A stretch of 64,000 nucleotides of DNA from Anaeramoeba flamelloides (Eukaryota; Metamonada; Anaeramoebidae), in NCBI GenBank assembly GCA_027625915.1, contig JANTQA010000070.1:10111001-10175000 (forward strand). Reading direction: 5' to 3'. Both the position numbers and the translations under genes were made by a program. Position 1 is the stretch's first letter. The number at the start of each line of letters is the position of its first letter. This document shows, one piece after another, positions 38,457 to 50,850 of the stretch. The notes under the pieces were generated by a model. The model saw only the letters and a list, made by a program, of their open reading frames with translations. It had not been told where the DNA came from and did not search any database.

Positions 38457-39878
38457 GGGACTAGTCTATATTAATTTTTTTTAGGTAAATTTAATAGAGA
38501 TTTTAGATTTTTTTTTGCCAATTACTTAGATTTCAAATCAAAGTGAAAAACTTCTTAGTATATTAATGAAATCTTGCTAAATAACATTCATTAAATTTAG
38601 TTATTGTTTTTATAGAAATAAACAATTTTTGCCTTTTTTCACTTTTTTGAAAGTTACTTTTTTTCAACTTTTCGCAAAAATACAAAAAATTAAAAAAAAT
38701 ATGAGCAAGAAAGCAAAACCTTGTTATGTTTGTTGAAGACATACAAAAAATAGTTTGAAAAATAAACCTGAAAGGGTTTTTTTGGATTTACATGAAAACA
38801 TAGTTTGATTTAAAAAAAATATACAATATATGCTTTACTCTTAATAAAAGATTTTCTTTTCTTATATTGTGCCATTCTTTTTTTTCATGAATCTACTTTT
38901 TCAGTTTACACTCTTTGGTTTTTGTTGAATTTGAAGTTTTTTTAAGTGTTCCCAAATTACCATCCCAAAAGTTTTTGTCAGAGTCAAAAAAAAATAAAAG
39001 AAAAGAATAAGAACTATTTTTTTAAAATGTAATTATTGATAAAACAAATTGAGTTTTATATAGAGTCAAGTTGGATCGACAGAAGTGAAAGAGAAAATAT
39101 TCACTAGTTTTGAATTATTTTTTCGTTTTTAAAAATGAGAATAAATATTATTTTTGAGAAAATAATTATAGTAGGGAAAAAAATACCGTACCTGAAAAAA
39201 ATCCTTTACAAGATTTTTAATTGTGAGTATTAGTAAAATTTTTGTATAATTTCAATGAAATCCTTATTATAAATAACCAATTTTTTTATGAGATTAGTAA
39301 TAAACCTACCTAAAGTCCATCAAAGTAAGGTGTCTCTAGAATACTCGAGTAATTGTTTGATAGCCTAATGATGATCAACTTTTTTTGAAAAAACATCGAG
39401 TTTTATCGAGGTTTACTAGAGTTTGGAAAATGATAATTTTTCTTCTTGTTTTTTGATTGATTGAATGGTGTTTTGAACAAGTGTGATTTCGTCAATCATC
39501 ATTCTAATAAGTGGGGGAGTTATAATTGAAAAAGTTCGATTCTTAAAAAAAGGAATTTGATTGTAAATAAATGAAATTACACAATAATTTTACTAATATT
39601 TACAATTAATAATCTTGTCCGGGATTTTTTTCATGTCCGGTATTTTTTTCACTGCTCTAAATCCAAAATTAATCAAAAAATTCTCATCCGTTAAAGATCT
39701 TTTTGCAAAAAAAATTTTGAAAATCACTTTTTTGGCAGAATTGTAAAATTTTAAAAAAACAAGAATTAAAATTTCTAACATTGAAAAAACCGGTCTATTT
39801 TCAATTTTAAACATATTAAAAGATAAGGATTCCTTATTTAGTTATTGGTCAAAAAAAAAATTAATATAGACTAGTCCC
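38457..39878. mobile_element. 1.4-kb TTAA-type TIR element
   Basis: Terminal inverted repeats of 26 identical bases starting GGGACTAGTCTATATTAATT. The left flank is TTAA (38453-38456), the right flank TTCA, one mismatch from a TTAA duplication. It carries the inverted copy of the LINE fold-back (39190-39640). No clear transposase; a 73-residue minus-strand ORF (39814-39593) with KRSLTDENFLINFGF is unassigned. Confidence 0.65.
39190..39640. repeat. LINE-derived fold-back, second copy, inverted
   Basis: Arms 39191-39285 and 39545-39640 around a spacer. The whole unit, spacer included, is the reverse complement of 5131-5602: for example TCAAACAATTACTTGAGTAT at 5411 corresponds to the complement of ATACTCGAGTAATTGTTTGA here. 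Confidence 0.6.
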
Positions 39879-39933
39879 TTCATGTAATGAACTTTTATTT
39901 TTTTCTATTTGTATTTTTTACTTCAATTGAGAT

Positions 39934-40100
39934 ACTCCTGGTATTTGAATTATATTTGGGAAAATATTTTCACTTCCTTTTCCTTTACAAACAAAGTTTC
40001 CTAAAGAGGTACGTTGTAAATTGGAGAATTTGTGACAAAAAGGAAATTATAAACCAAGCAAAAAATTTTTCCATTTGTAATTCAAATATCATTTTTAAAC
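39934..40100. mobile_element. Short TIR unit (TACTGGTATTTGAAT family)
   Basis: CTGGTATTTGAATTATA near 39938 and TGTAATTCAAATATCA near 40075 are inverted, giving a unit of about 165 bp nested in R1 copy C. Confidence 0.4.
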
Positions 40101-40428
40101 TTTTTTTTTAAATGTTTTTTTTTGACTCAGCAATTTAGGTCACAATTGTTTTTTCGTTATTTGATTTTGTCAATCAAAAGAAGATCAATTTCACAAAACC
40201 CTTTTTTGGTTTCAAGTCGCACCTTGGGTATGGTGTAAATCAAAATTAAATTACTATAACAATAAACAAATAATTTTTGTAAACATTCAAAAACAAACCA
40301 TTTAATGGTTTCTTGAAATTCAATTGTTTTCAAAATAAGAAACTTCCATTTAAATGACATGAAAAGAAAAATAAATGGTTTCATTTTTTTAATTTTTTAT
40401 TAGATTAGATTATTTTTCTGACTGAAAG

Positions 40429-43400
40429 ATGGGAGGTGGAATTTCAAAAGATCTCCCTTTTAAAATTGGTTTGTCAACAAATTATGAAAGAAACGGGTGG
40501 ACCCTTTATGAGGGAAATAACAAACAAAACAAATTGGATGTCTCTGTGTTTCAATTTAATATCCAGCAAAACCGAAACTTAATGGAAAGAGCAAAAAAAT
40601 GCTTTATAGGGTTAAAAACCACACGGCACCCTGATATTCTAGCATTTCTTGATGGTGTTGAGCTTGAAGATTCATTATACATGGTAACAGAAAGTGTTGT
40701 TCCATTACAAAATGTATTAAAAAATTTAACAACAGACGAGCGTGCTTGGGGGTTGTACACGATTATTGTAAGGAAAAAAAGAACTTCTCTTTTTTTTTTT
40801 TTTTGTTATTTGCTTTTTGTTGGCGGAATTTTTTTTTATTTGAAAACACATTTCTTGTCTATTTTTTTTTATTTTTGTTTTTTACAAACAATTAAAAAAC
40901 CTTGGTTGTTTTGAGTGTTTTGAAAATGGTACTAAAAGCAAACACCTTTTCTCAAAAATCAAATCGATGAATAAAAAAAAAAAAAATTCAATTTTATGAC
41001 CAGCAAATCATAAATAATTGGGTTTGTTTCCAAGCCGAAAAACTCGTTTTCACATCATTTTAACTCTAACCTAACCAAAAATAAACGCACAACAATTTAT
41101 TTAATGGCGAAAAATTAAGTATTGGTTCATTAGATCGTATTTGATCTTCTGATTACTGAATAGTTACGAAATTGTGGATTAATTACTTTAATTGTAGAAT
41201 AATTGATTCGTTCACAAACGAAAGAATATCCAATCCACAACAAGAGCAGTTTTTGGTTGTAAACCAAATTTTTTTGTAAAAAATCTTTTCTCAAAACTTT
41301 GAATCGTCTGCTGCACTTACTGGTATTATAAATTTAAATGGGATAAAATTTCATCTCGTTTTTTTGACCTTTTTTCAATTCGTTTCAAAATTCTTTCATT
41401 TAGGTTTTTTTATTCACCCAAAATAAAAAAAAGAAACCAAATAAAAAAGAACTAGACAAATAAACAAAGAAGAAGTAAATTTCAATCTGTTAACTTGAAG
41501 ACTTTATTTGTCTGTAAAAAAAAATAGGAAAACGAAGCGAGAACAAAAGGAAGTGAAGACAAAATTTTTTTCCATTTATGATTCAAATACCTGCAATGAA
41601 AATCTAAGAACAATTTTTTTTGTTTCAAATCCCAAAAATTACAGTAATTTGAAAAAAACAAGCACAAAAAGTTTTCAAAAACTGTCTCACAGATTGCTTA
41701 AAGAGTAAGTTAAACAGTTCGAGAAAGACTTTTGAAAACTTTTATTTCTCACTTTTTCCAGGACTATCATAATTTTATACCCGATGAAGATTACTTTTAT
41801 GATTAACAACACATTTGCTGACTTAAAAGATGTTGAGTCACAAGATCTTGTTAAAATTTAGGGTTAATTTTTTGAAATTTTTTTTGTCATCATATGCAAA
41901 ACCATTTTCCACTATTTACATTCGAAATTTAACATGAAAAGGTTTTAAAATCATACTCATCTTGGTTCACTTGCTTTCTACTACATTTCAAAATGTGAAA
42001 GAGTTTAGCACAATGCCACAAATAAGGTATTTCCAAAAAAGTGGGGAAATTTTTTTTTCGATTTCAAATAATATTCTTTTTAAAAGTATTTCTATTTGTA
42101 AATTGGTTAAATATAAAATTAAGATAAAATATTAATACGGTATGAATCAGCGCCTATTAATTGTATTTCAAAATATGTTCATCAAAATAAATGATAAAAT
42201 AATTTTAAACACTTTTTTTAGTGAGAAAATGGGCATGGCCAATTCCAATAAAAAATGAAAAATATAATAAGGATACAATTGGATTTTTTTTAACAATAAA
42301 ATGAAAGTTATAGGTTTTCCCTTCTCTATGAAATTTTATCAAGATTAAACCTCTTTGAAAACATTTTTTTTAGATCAAAAAGAAAAAAAACGACAACCAA
42401 TTTTCACACATAAAAAAATATCATATAAAACTGTGATCAGAAACTTTATATCCTTTATTAAAGCTAAGCATGAAAAATAAACAAAATGAATGATTATGAA
42501 GAATCAATAAATTAATGATGAATGAAAATTTTGTATAGTTTAAAAATAATATTAGAATTAATTTTAAAAAAGATATTTTAAAATAAATTTTCCCAGATTT
42601 TATTAAAGGTAGCTTATATTCGAATATCAAGTAGAAAGTAAGTGAACTAAAGCATAAAAAATTTTTGATTTTAATTGTTCCTTGTTTTGTTCGAGAATTT
42701 CGAAAAGTTTTTGGATCAATAAATGTTTCCCTCCAAAAGCCTCACAAAATCCTAAAATTTCTAATAAACTTTGTTTCAGTCAAAGTGTCCCAACATTTTT
42801 TTCAAATATCAATTATTATTTATAATTAAACTTTGATGAACAAATAAAAAATAAGTAGAATAACAAAACATCAAAGGATAGTTGATATTCTTATTAAACA
42901 AAACTAATCAATTAATAGATTTTCTTAATAATAGAAAAACACAAACTCTTTAGTGACCTATTGAAAAAAACAACAATGTCCATTTTGATCTTCAATTGAA
43001 ATCCAAATAAAATTCTCAATAAAAATCAAAATGATATTTCCCTACAATCATTTTCACTGTTTCAGTAACAATAGAATGAATAACCTTAGAATAGCACGTT
43101 TCTACCAAATGACTATCAGCCTTTCAATAGAAAAAAAATTATTACAAATGAGATGACGTATTAAAAAAAAAATAGAAAAAAAAAAAGGTAAAAATGTGAA
43201 AAAATGATTTCAATTTTGAATTTCCAATATAATTAACTTTCTTCTAATATTGATTCAAACCTTTAATACATATGTAATTCACTCATAACAACTGGTTCCC
43301 TTTGACTGGAAAATGTTTTTTTTTTTTTTTGACTTTCCTTCAATTCACTAAATTTTAAATCATTTTTTTCTGGTTATTATATTGTATTTCAAACACAGGT

Positions 43401-45971
43401 GCATACAATTGAAATATTCCTTAAAATGGTTGTATTAGTTTTTATTTTTTTACAACAAGATTAAGCCAAATTTCAAAATTAGGTGCAAAATTTTTTGTAT
43501 ATTATTTTTTTCAATTTTCATTTGTCTTTCAAAAAATACAATGATCACATCATATTTTTAGTTATTAACTAAATTGGTTATTATATCTATACACTTTAGT
43601 AAAATACATTATTATTCAAAAAAAAAAAAGCAATAAACAAATTTTTTTCTGATGAAAAAGCTGCCCATATTTTTGAAATTAAGCTTATTGCAAATGAAAA
43701 TTTTGGTTTAAAAAAAGTTAAATTGGTTTTTAGACGTCGACAGTTTATGGTATTGGTGGTCTACCCTCAGCTGAAAACTTCGCCAATAATTCAAAATCAA
43801 ATATATTGCAAAATAAAAATATTAATAAAGAACACAAAAAAAACATTTTTAAATAAGGAATAATTTTTTTGAGATGATAGTATCAAATCAAATTATCACA
43901 TTTATTTTTGATTTTATTTGAAGGTTAATAACAAAAATCTATGATCTTACAAAAAAAATAATAATTTCCCCCTTTATGTTTAAAATATGAACATAAAGAA
44001 ATAATAGAAAATATTGATCATTTTTTTATGGGTATGTACCTTTCCTATATGAAAATAATAGATTGATATTTCATGAATAAATTAAAAGAAATAAATTCCA
44101 ATGAATTAATTTGAAAGCAAAGATACTTTGAAATTATTTTCTTTAATGAATAATTGTAAAATCAATGAATTTTATACTTAAATTTCTGAAAAGAAATTAA
44201 AGTAAAGTGGTAACTAGAGTGTAATTTACACTTCTTTAATAATATAAGAAACTAATAATTTCTTTTATCGAAATAATTAACAAATATTTTTATGAATACA
44301 ATTCCCAAAAATTTATAAACTTCAATCTCTTTTATTAATAATAATCAAATATTCGAACAAATGTAAAAAATTTATAAAAAAATAAAACACAAAAAATCTC
44401 AAAATATTTATTCAAATAAAAAATTATAAATAATATTTATTCAATTAAAAAACTTTATAATTAATCATTAAAAAACTTTATAATCAATCAATAAATAATT
44501 ATTTAAAATTTAGCGTTCAATTAATTTTTTAAATGAAAAAACGAATGCAATTCATGGCGACGCTTTAATAGATAACATTTTTGTTACAAAAAATGGGGAA
44601 TGGAAGTTAGGGTTATTTGATCATTATGTTAAAGTGGAATCGGGAAATAACGAAATTAAAAAGGCATTGATAACAAGCAAATATAAATGTCCTGAAATTG
44701 TTGGTGGTAAATGGTCTCAAATAGCCCAGAGTTCTGTCTCTGCGATTGATTCTTGGGGGGTTGGATTATTGACACTTCAAGTTTTCAATGGGGTAAATTG
44801 CCTAGAGGGTGTCAATTTAAATTCAAAAAATTCGATGAAGCATCTTTTTTCGAATCTACCTAATCGTAAATTAACAAATGGAATTTTAAGATGCTTTGCA
44901 AAAATACCTAACAGCAGAGTAAATTCCACCAAAATCTTAGGTAATGAATATTTCAAAGAAAACAAGTTAATTCAAATTTTCACTTTTTTAGAAACAATTT
45001 CAACAAAAACTGAAAAGGAATGTGAAACATTTTTTAAAAGTATAACAAAATCTGTATTAAAATTGCCTGAAAAGATCTTAAAATTAACCCTTTTGCCACA
45101 ATTACTAAAATCAATTCAAATGGGAACCACAAAAGTGTCAACATTAAATTTGTTATTAAAGATTGGCAAAATACTTACGAAGGAGGAATTTCAAAAAATG
45201 GTCTGGCCCATTGCCAATAAATTATTTACATCTTTAGATCGGACAATTAGAATATGCTTACTTGAAAACATAAGTTCATATATTGAGCTAATATCAGAAA
45301 GGGATGTAAATAATGTAATCTTTCCAAATATTGTTAATGGGTTTACAGATAGCTCACCACAGCTTCGAGATACCACGGTCAAATCGATGGTTACAATGGT
45401 GCCCAAACTGGAGGAAAAGAAAATCAATTCGGTTTTATTAAAGTATTTAGCAAAGCTGCAATTAGATCCCGAATCGGGGATTAGAACTAATACCACAATT
45501 TGCCTGGGGAATATTGCAAAGTATTTAAACCCCAAAACGAGATCAAAGGTCTTAATACCTGGATTGTCTCGCGCATTAAGAGATCCATTTGATCCTACAA
45601 AGCTTTTTGCGCTCCGTGCTTTGTCCCAAACCAAAAAAATGTTTACCATTATCCAAATAGCAACAACTTTGATTCCTCGAATTTCACCTTTAACTGTAAG
45701 TGGTAATAAAGAAGTTAGAGAAGAATCTTTAAAAACCATTAGAAGCTTTTTAGATCTAATTGAAAAGGAAAGTAAAAAAATTGAAACAAAGTCAAGTACA
45801 AATCAAAAGAATCAACCTCAAAGCAAATCCCAAAATCCAATTCATCAAAAATTAAGCCAAAAGATGGGACAAAATAAGAAACCAAACAATTCAAATGATT
45901 CAAATGAAAATTCAATGATTGGATGGGTGGTGAAAAAATTTAATAAAAAGGAATCAGATCAAGATCCCAAA

Positions 45972-46015
<44 letters not shown>

Positions 46016-46763
46016 GAAACACAAATCTCGAATTGTTAATAAAAAAAATAATGAAAATAATCATATTAAGAAAAAGGATAAGAATAATCTTCAAAATAAA
46101 AAAAAACAAAAAGGCTTAAATTTAAAATCTGTTATAGAAGAAAAATACTCACCAAAGACTCAAAAGAAAATCAACACAATTGAAACTAATTTTGGTGATT
46201 GGGGACAAGATGACTATAATGATGATATTGGAAATAGCAATGATGATGATGATGATGATGATTGGTTTAAAGATATTGGATTGTCAGAAAATGCTTCAAA
46301 GGATAATAATAAGAAGGTGAATAAGCATGTAAAAAAAGCATCAACTTTTACAACCACTAAAAAAACTAATTCAAAATCCTTAAATTTAGGTTCAAAAAAT
46401 AAAACCAATTTCAACAATAATGTTATCAGGAATAATCCAAAAAAAACCGATTACAAAATTAATAAAAGTTTTGAAACAAATAAAAAAGTGCATGAAGATA
46501 AAAAAGAAAATGGTTGGGGTGATTTTGATTTTGATGAAATGTTCCAAGAGGAAAAAAAAAATTCAACTTCCCTAACAAAAACAAAGAAAATTAAAACAAA
46601 TACTTCCCAGAATTCTTATAACAATAAATCCGGTAATTATAATAAAAATAATAATACAATGTCTTTTAGCAATTCAAAAAAAGGAAAAGTTCAAGAGAAA
46701 AAGGAAGAAAAAAAAAACAATGATGATGATTATGATTTTTTTGCAGAATTTGATGTGGACTAA
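40429..46763 (+). CDS. SCYL1: SCYL1-like pseudokinase with HEAT repeats (two exons)
   Basis: Exons 40429-40767 and 44514-46763 join in phase 0 and give 862 residues. SCYL1 proteins bind COPI coat and act in Golgi-ER trafficking. The N-lobe reads WTLYEGNNKQNKLDVSVFQF, RHPDILAFLDGVELEDSLYM, then VTESVVPL. After the intron comes SINFLNEKTNAIHGD, with HGD in place of the catalytic HRD, GEWKLGLFD in place of DFG, and a C-lobe with SWGVGLLTLQVFNG. The VAIK lysine is absent, as in human SCYL1. HEAT repeats follow (about residues 230-480), including LLKIGKILTKEEF, VNGFTDSSPQLRDTTVKSM and TTICLGNIAKYL. The tail is disordered: poly-Asn, poly-Asp, DDDDWFKDIGLS, FDFDEMF. It ends FFAEFDVD and lacks the basic RKLD-type end of human SCYL1, so COPI binding by that route is doubtful. 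Confidence 0.92.
41320..41597. mobile_element. Short TIR unit (TACTGGTATT family)
   Basis: TTACTGGTATTATAAATTTA at the left is inverted relative to TCCATTTATGATTCAAATAC at the right, bounding about 275 bp in the SCYL1 intron. Confidence 0.4.
42128..42620. repeat. Repeat shared with the insert in R2 copy 1
   Basis: Matches about 15877-16355: shared AATATTAATAC, GGCATGGCCAATTCCAATAA against GCACAACCAATTCCAATAA, CCAATTTTCACAC, and AAAGATATTTTAAAATAAAT. The same segment therefore occurs in two unrelated introns, once nested inside R2. Confidence 0.5.
43734..43856 (+). pseudogene. Orphan terminal-exon-like segment in the SCYL1 intron
   Basis: After GGTTTTTAG the plus strand reads TSTVYGIGGLPSAENFANNS and on to KHKKNIFK-type ending and a TAA, 40 residues. 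Its first 60 bases are far less AT-rich than the surroundings. It does not fit the SCYL1 sequence, which is continuous across the intron. It may be a fragment of another gene captured by a transposon, an alternative terminal exon, or chance. No family recognised. Confidence 0.25.
43930..44350 (+). mobile_element. LINE 3' fragment
   Basis: Plus strand reads PLCLKYEHKEIIENIDHFF, the same C-terminal motif as at 4922-5233 and 26520-26600. Downstream sequence (GAATATTTGATTATTATTAA-type in complement) matches the 3' region of the copy at 4620-5300 in opposite orientation. Confidence 0.55.
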
Positions 46764-46813
46764 GCATTTATTTATTAATTTATTTTTTAATTTATCGATT
46801 ATTTTTTTGATTA

Positions 46814-46844
<31 letters not shown>

Positions 46845-47770
46845 TTTATAATTTTTTTGAAATAATAAGCTATATTGAATATGAATTATTATGGATTATC
46901 TGTGATAAAAAATGATGTTTTTTTCTCTTTTATTTTTCTTTTTCAGAAATAAAAGAATTTAATTCTAAAAAAATATTTTCAAAATATGATCTTTTTGTTT
47001 TCTACCCTTCCAAGAACTTTAAACTATTAATATAAAATCAAATTAAAATTATTTGTTCCTTGATCTTTTTTGATCCTCGTTTTTTACTCTGATAGTTTTT
47101 TTGAAAACAAAAAATGAAATTTATTTTTGTTATTGACTCTGATATTTTTTTTGAACAACAGTTGTTTGGTTTTTGTTCAGTTTTTTGTTTTTCTTTTTCT
47201 TTTTTGGAAAAAATTTGAAAAAAATACGTTAATTTTTGTATTTATATCCTTATAAATCTGTTAATGTTTTAAAACTGTATCACAATATGATAAACTTGCT
47301 CATTTTTATTCCACTTTAATAAAACTTATTTTAGAAGAAATAAGTGTGATAAATAAATCCTAATTCAAAGTTTTTGACATCACAGAAATTCAATTTTTGA
47401 AAAAAAAATCTTTTTTAATCGATTCTTGAAGAAATGCCAAATTAGAACCATTCACTATTGGAATGGTAACGAATTGTTTATAAAATACAATACTCAACAA
47501 AACAAAAAAAATAAATAATTACAAATACAAATAAATTATTGGTGTGTTAAAAATTTTGGAGATCACAAAACACAAAAAGGTATTGGTAAATTTGTTTAAA
47601 TTCTATTAGGAATATTTGTTGAACAAAGGTTAGATACTATTGATTAATTTTTATTTGAGTTCTTCTCTTTTGAACAACTCAACTTTGAATGAATTTCAAT
47701 CAATAGAAAAAAATTTTGAATCAACTAAAACAAGTACCATAATTCAAAAAATGAAAATGAAAACCAAAAA

Positions 47771-48960
47771 CTAAAAGATGAAAAAATGATTTTTATTTTT
47801 TTTTTTTTTATTTTGAAGGGAGGATATCAATTTCCTCTTATAGCAGTTAGGTTTTTTTTTAATTTCTAAATTTTTGTTTAGAAATTTCAATAAAGTATCA
47901 TAATTCTCTTTATCATTAACTAAAAATAAAATAAATGATGAGTCTTTATTTCGAATAATATCAAAGATAGTATTCTTATTATTTTTGTTGGTTTGAATCA
48001 AATCTCTAATCCAAATTATTCAATTTTCTTTATAGAATCGGCAATTCCATAAAAAATGATCGATATCTTCATCTGTATCTAGGTTTAAATGTTTTTTGCA
48101 TAAATTGCAAAATTTTGTTTTTGTTTTATTCTTATCATAAACATAAGAATATCTATTTAGATAATTTGTAAAATTTCTGAGTTTTCAATGCGGAAGTAGA
48201 GCCCTTCCATTTTAAATATTTTTTTTCATTGGGTTTTTTTTTAATTTAAGAAATAAAAAGACAATTTTATAAATTTTCTGTTTATTTCTTCAATTTAAAA
48301 AAAACGCAATTAGTTTTTTTTTTTAATTTTCTGTTTATTTGGAAAATGGATAGATTTTCAGTTAGGTTTTTTTGATTTTTCCAAATAAAATAGAAAACCT
48401 CAAAAAAAAAACCAAGAACATTTAACAAATAAAACAGAAAACCTCAAGAAAACCTAGGTACTTGATGGCACTTGACGACACGACTTTTTGTTTATATTGT
48501 TATTGTATCTAATAATTTTTAAATATTCCTGGACTTTCGATCAGTGCTATTTGTTATTAAGTTTTCTCTAAATTGATTAAGATTTGCATTTAGTAATTTT
48601 AAATTTTCTGCTTCCCAAATTAATATTTTCGTTGTCTTTTTTGGAAAATATTAAATTTTTTGATATGTGTTCGAAACGATAGATTTTTTTATTTATTTTT
48701 GAGTTTAAATCTTATTTTATATATCAAAATTCTTACTTGGTCTATTTTTGCCACAGTTTTATAAATTATTCTGGGAGAGTGTGGATTAATTTTTAAAAAT
48801 TGTGTGACTTTTTTATTTATCCAAACATCTATTGAGTTGAAATCATTTTGGGTTAGATTGAAAATAACTAACCCATAAAATAATTGGCTAATACATATCG
48901 ATTTAAACATTTGTAATTTTACTCCATTCGCTAATTGTTGTTGGTTAAAATCATCCTTAT
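47771..48960 (-). mobile_element. LINE remnant, polymerase C-terminal region and zinc knuckle
   Basis: The most complete LINE here. On the minus strand, 48910-48689 encodes FKSICISQLFYGLVIFNLTQ and onward to KTVAKIDQV, resembling the region after the reverse transcriptase core, where LINEs have a conserved 'Y-G' helix. At about 48165-48050 comes KFCNLC followed by DIDHFLWNC, a Cys-x2-Cys ... His-x4-Cys knuckle. Frames are broken between and within these parts; the polymerase core and endonuclease are absent. It is the best reference for the four shorter fragments elsewhere in the window. Confidence 0.65.
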
Positions 48961-49217
48961 TTTTTTAAAATTTGCTTTTACTTTTTTAAAGATTTTTTTT
49001 AAATGTTTCTCTAAAAAAATGATTTTTATATATAATAAAAATCAAAATTATTTCCGATTTGAATGAAATTATAATATTGGGATTGTTTGGAACTTTTTAA
49101 CAGTGTGAAAAAGTTTGATTTTTGGTTTAAATTATCTGTGAAATTTTTTGAAATTTAAAAAATAATAGGAAAATAAAATAAAAAGATCAATTTTTTCTTT
49201 TATTTAATTATTACAAA

Positions 49218-50243
49218 TTATCTCTAAAAAAGTCAACGTAATGAATGTAAGCTTCAAAGTATTCTTGATCTTTTCAGTTTATCTTTTGTAATCCAGAAGA
49301 ACTAATAAATTACAAATTTTTTGGATCTTGAAATTTTTTACCTTCCGATTCTTATCGGATAATAGTGTTTTTCAAAGCGTTTTTTTCTCAAGGAAAGTTT
49401 TACACATCTCTCAATACAAAAGTTTAAAATAAAAAGATCATTTTAAAAAGGGTTTAGTTGTGAAAAACGGGTATATTATTAAATTTAAATTTTGTCAAAT
49501 TTCAAAATTGGTCAAATTGAAGTTTTTTATAATTTTAAAGAGTTTCTTGATAATTATTATTGATATAAAAGTTTGTAATGGTTTTTTATAATTCTGTGAG
49601 GAAAAACCGAGCATATTATTTTGCGATTGGCAGACTTTTGTTACTTAAATAGTAGAAAATTCAAAATTCTGAAATGATCAATAGTAAATTTTTTATAAAA
49701 AATTGATTCGAAAATCAATTTTAACATAAAAAGTTATGTGTAAATTTTTTTTTCTTTAAAACAAGTTATAAAAGTCTAATTGGTCTCTTAATTATTTTTT
49801 TTCAAAATCCTAATTAAAAATTCCCTAACTTACCATACAAACCACCCAAATATACTCTTAATCTACCCGGAAAGGGTGTTTATTAATACCTACATGTAAA
49901 GGATGTTTAAAATGCCTACAGTCAATATATTTCAATGGAATTGACTTTTTTGAAAAAAATGAGAATTTAAAAAAATAATAATTTTCCCATTTTTCAACAA
50001 CCAAACCCTGTTTAAAAAGATCATTGTATTTTGAACTTTTTTATTGAGAGATGTGTAAAATTTTCCTTAAGAGAAAAAGGCTTTGGATTTTTTGTATTAC
50101 CCAACAAATAAAAATCTGGTGGTACAAAATTTCAAGATCCAAAAAATTTGTAATTTAATATTTCTTCTGGATCACAAAAGATAAACCGAAAAGATCAACA
50201 ATACTTTGAAGCTTACATTCATTGTGATGACTTTTTAAGAGAT
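49218..50243. mobile_element. 1.03-kb element with ~255-bp inverted repeats
   Basis: Arms 49218-49471 and 49984-50243 are reverse complements at most positions; shared blocks include AATGAATGTAAGCTTCAAAG, TTACAAATTTTTTGGATCTT and TTTTACACATCTCTCAATA. A 510-bp non-coding centre separates them. This is a fold-back or long-TIR non-autonomous DNA element. No target duplication could be defined. Confidence 0.75.
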
Positions 50244-50663
50244 CCTCCTTTAATATTTGGGTTGATTTTTTCACTATTAGAGTGATCAAAATAATGTGTG
50301 AACAACAAATATAATCAGCGTTTTAAAATATTCAACAGTGACTTTTTTTTCTTCTTGTTCCAAGTTAACATCCAATTCATTGAACAGTAGTGTACCTAAG
50401 TTAAAATCAATTTTGAAAGTCAATTCCCTGATATTTTAAGTAAATTTTAAATTAGGAAATTATGTAAATTTTTCATAATTTTTTTCCATTTTTTGAAATT
50501 TTTTTGTTTTTTTTTAATTGAGAAAAATTTTCTACACCATTTACTCTATTTTTTGAGATAAATTCTCTAATTTGATCCTTTATTTTTAGAATTTCTTTTT
50601 TATAATACAACTTTAAGAAATTAATTAAAACTTTCATTACTATTTATTCCAAAATAAATGTAA

Positions 50664-50850
50664 CAAAATTTTCATTCAGCTTTCCAAAAAAAGATTTTTA
50701 AAACCTGATTAAATTTTTAGTACATTTCGAATTTTTACATTCTTAAAACCAGTTTAAATTATTAATTTAACCTTTTAGAATTGGGACTTTTGATGACTAG
50801 GTCTAAATTCTTGATAAGTTTTTTTTTAGAAAAGTTAAATTAAAATTTTG
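50664..50850. repeat. Second copy of the 183-bp inverted-end unit
   Basis: Left end CAAAATTTTCATTCAGCTTT is identical to that at 5639; the right end is decayed. Flanks TTACTATTTATTCCAAAATA and TTTGCAATTATCAGTT resemble those at 5610-5638 and 5830-5850. Confidence 0.5.

Larger units (their letters stand above)
37940..40245. mobile_element. R1 copy C, split by a second TTAA element
   Basis: Left part to 38456 aligns with the intact R1 copy (GGGTCAAGTCATTA start, CCTAATACCAA, TCGAAGATTTTTTTTTTTCA, AAATTTAGAGGGT). The right part after 39882 resumes with ATTTTGTCAATCAAAAGAAG, matching ATTTTGTCAACCAAAAGAAG in copy B. Between them lies the element 38457-39878, and a TACTGG-family unit (39934-40100) lies in the right part. 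Confidence 0.55.
34776..40428. other. Intergenic region between divergent TOM1-like and SCYL1-like genes
   Basis: Holds a hairpin at about 35228-35283, an AT dinucleotide tract (36444-36470), and the nested transposon block 37940-40245. From 35300 to 37900 I see only AT-rich DNA with nothing recognisable. Confidence 0.5.
40768..44513 (+). other. SCYL1 intron, 3.7 kb, repeat-filled
   Basis: Donor ATT|GTAAGG, acceptor AAATTTAG|CGT. The join is at the position where the family sequence runs from GLxxI into SxxFL. It contains a TIR unit (41320-41597), a repeat shared with the SIN3 intron (42128-42620), an orphan exon-like segment (43734-43856) and a LINE fragment (43930-44350). Confidence 0.85.

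Noticed and set aside
45191-45739. 182-residue minus-strand ORF
   Set aside because: Antisense shadow of the SCYL1 HEAT-repeat exon.
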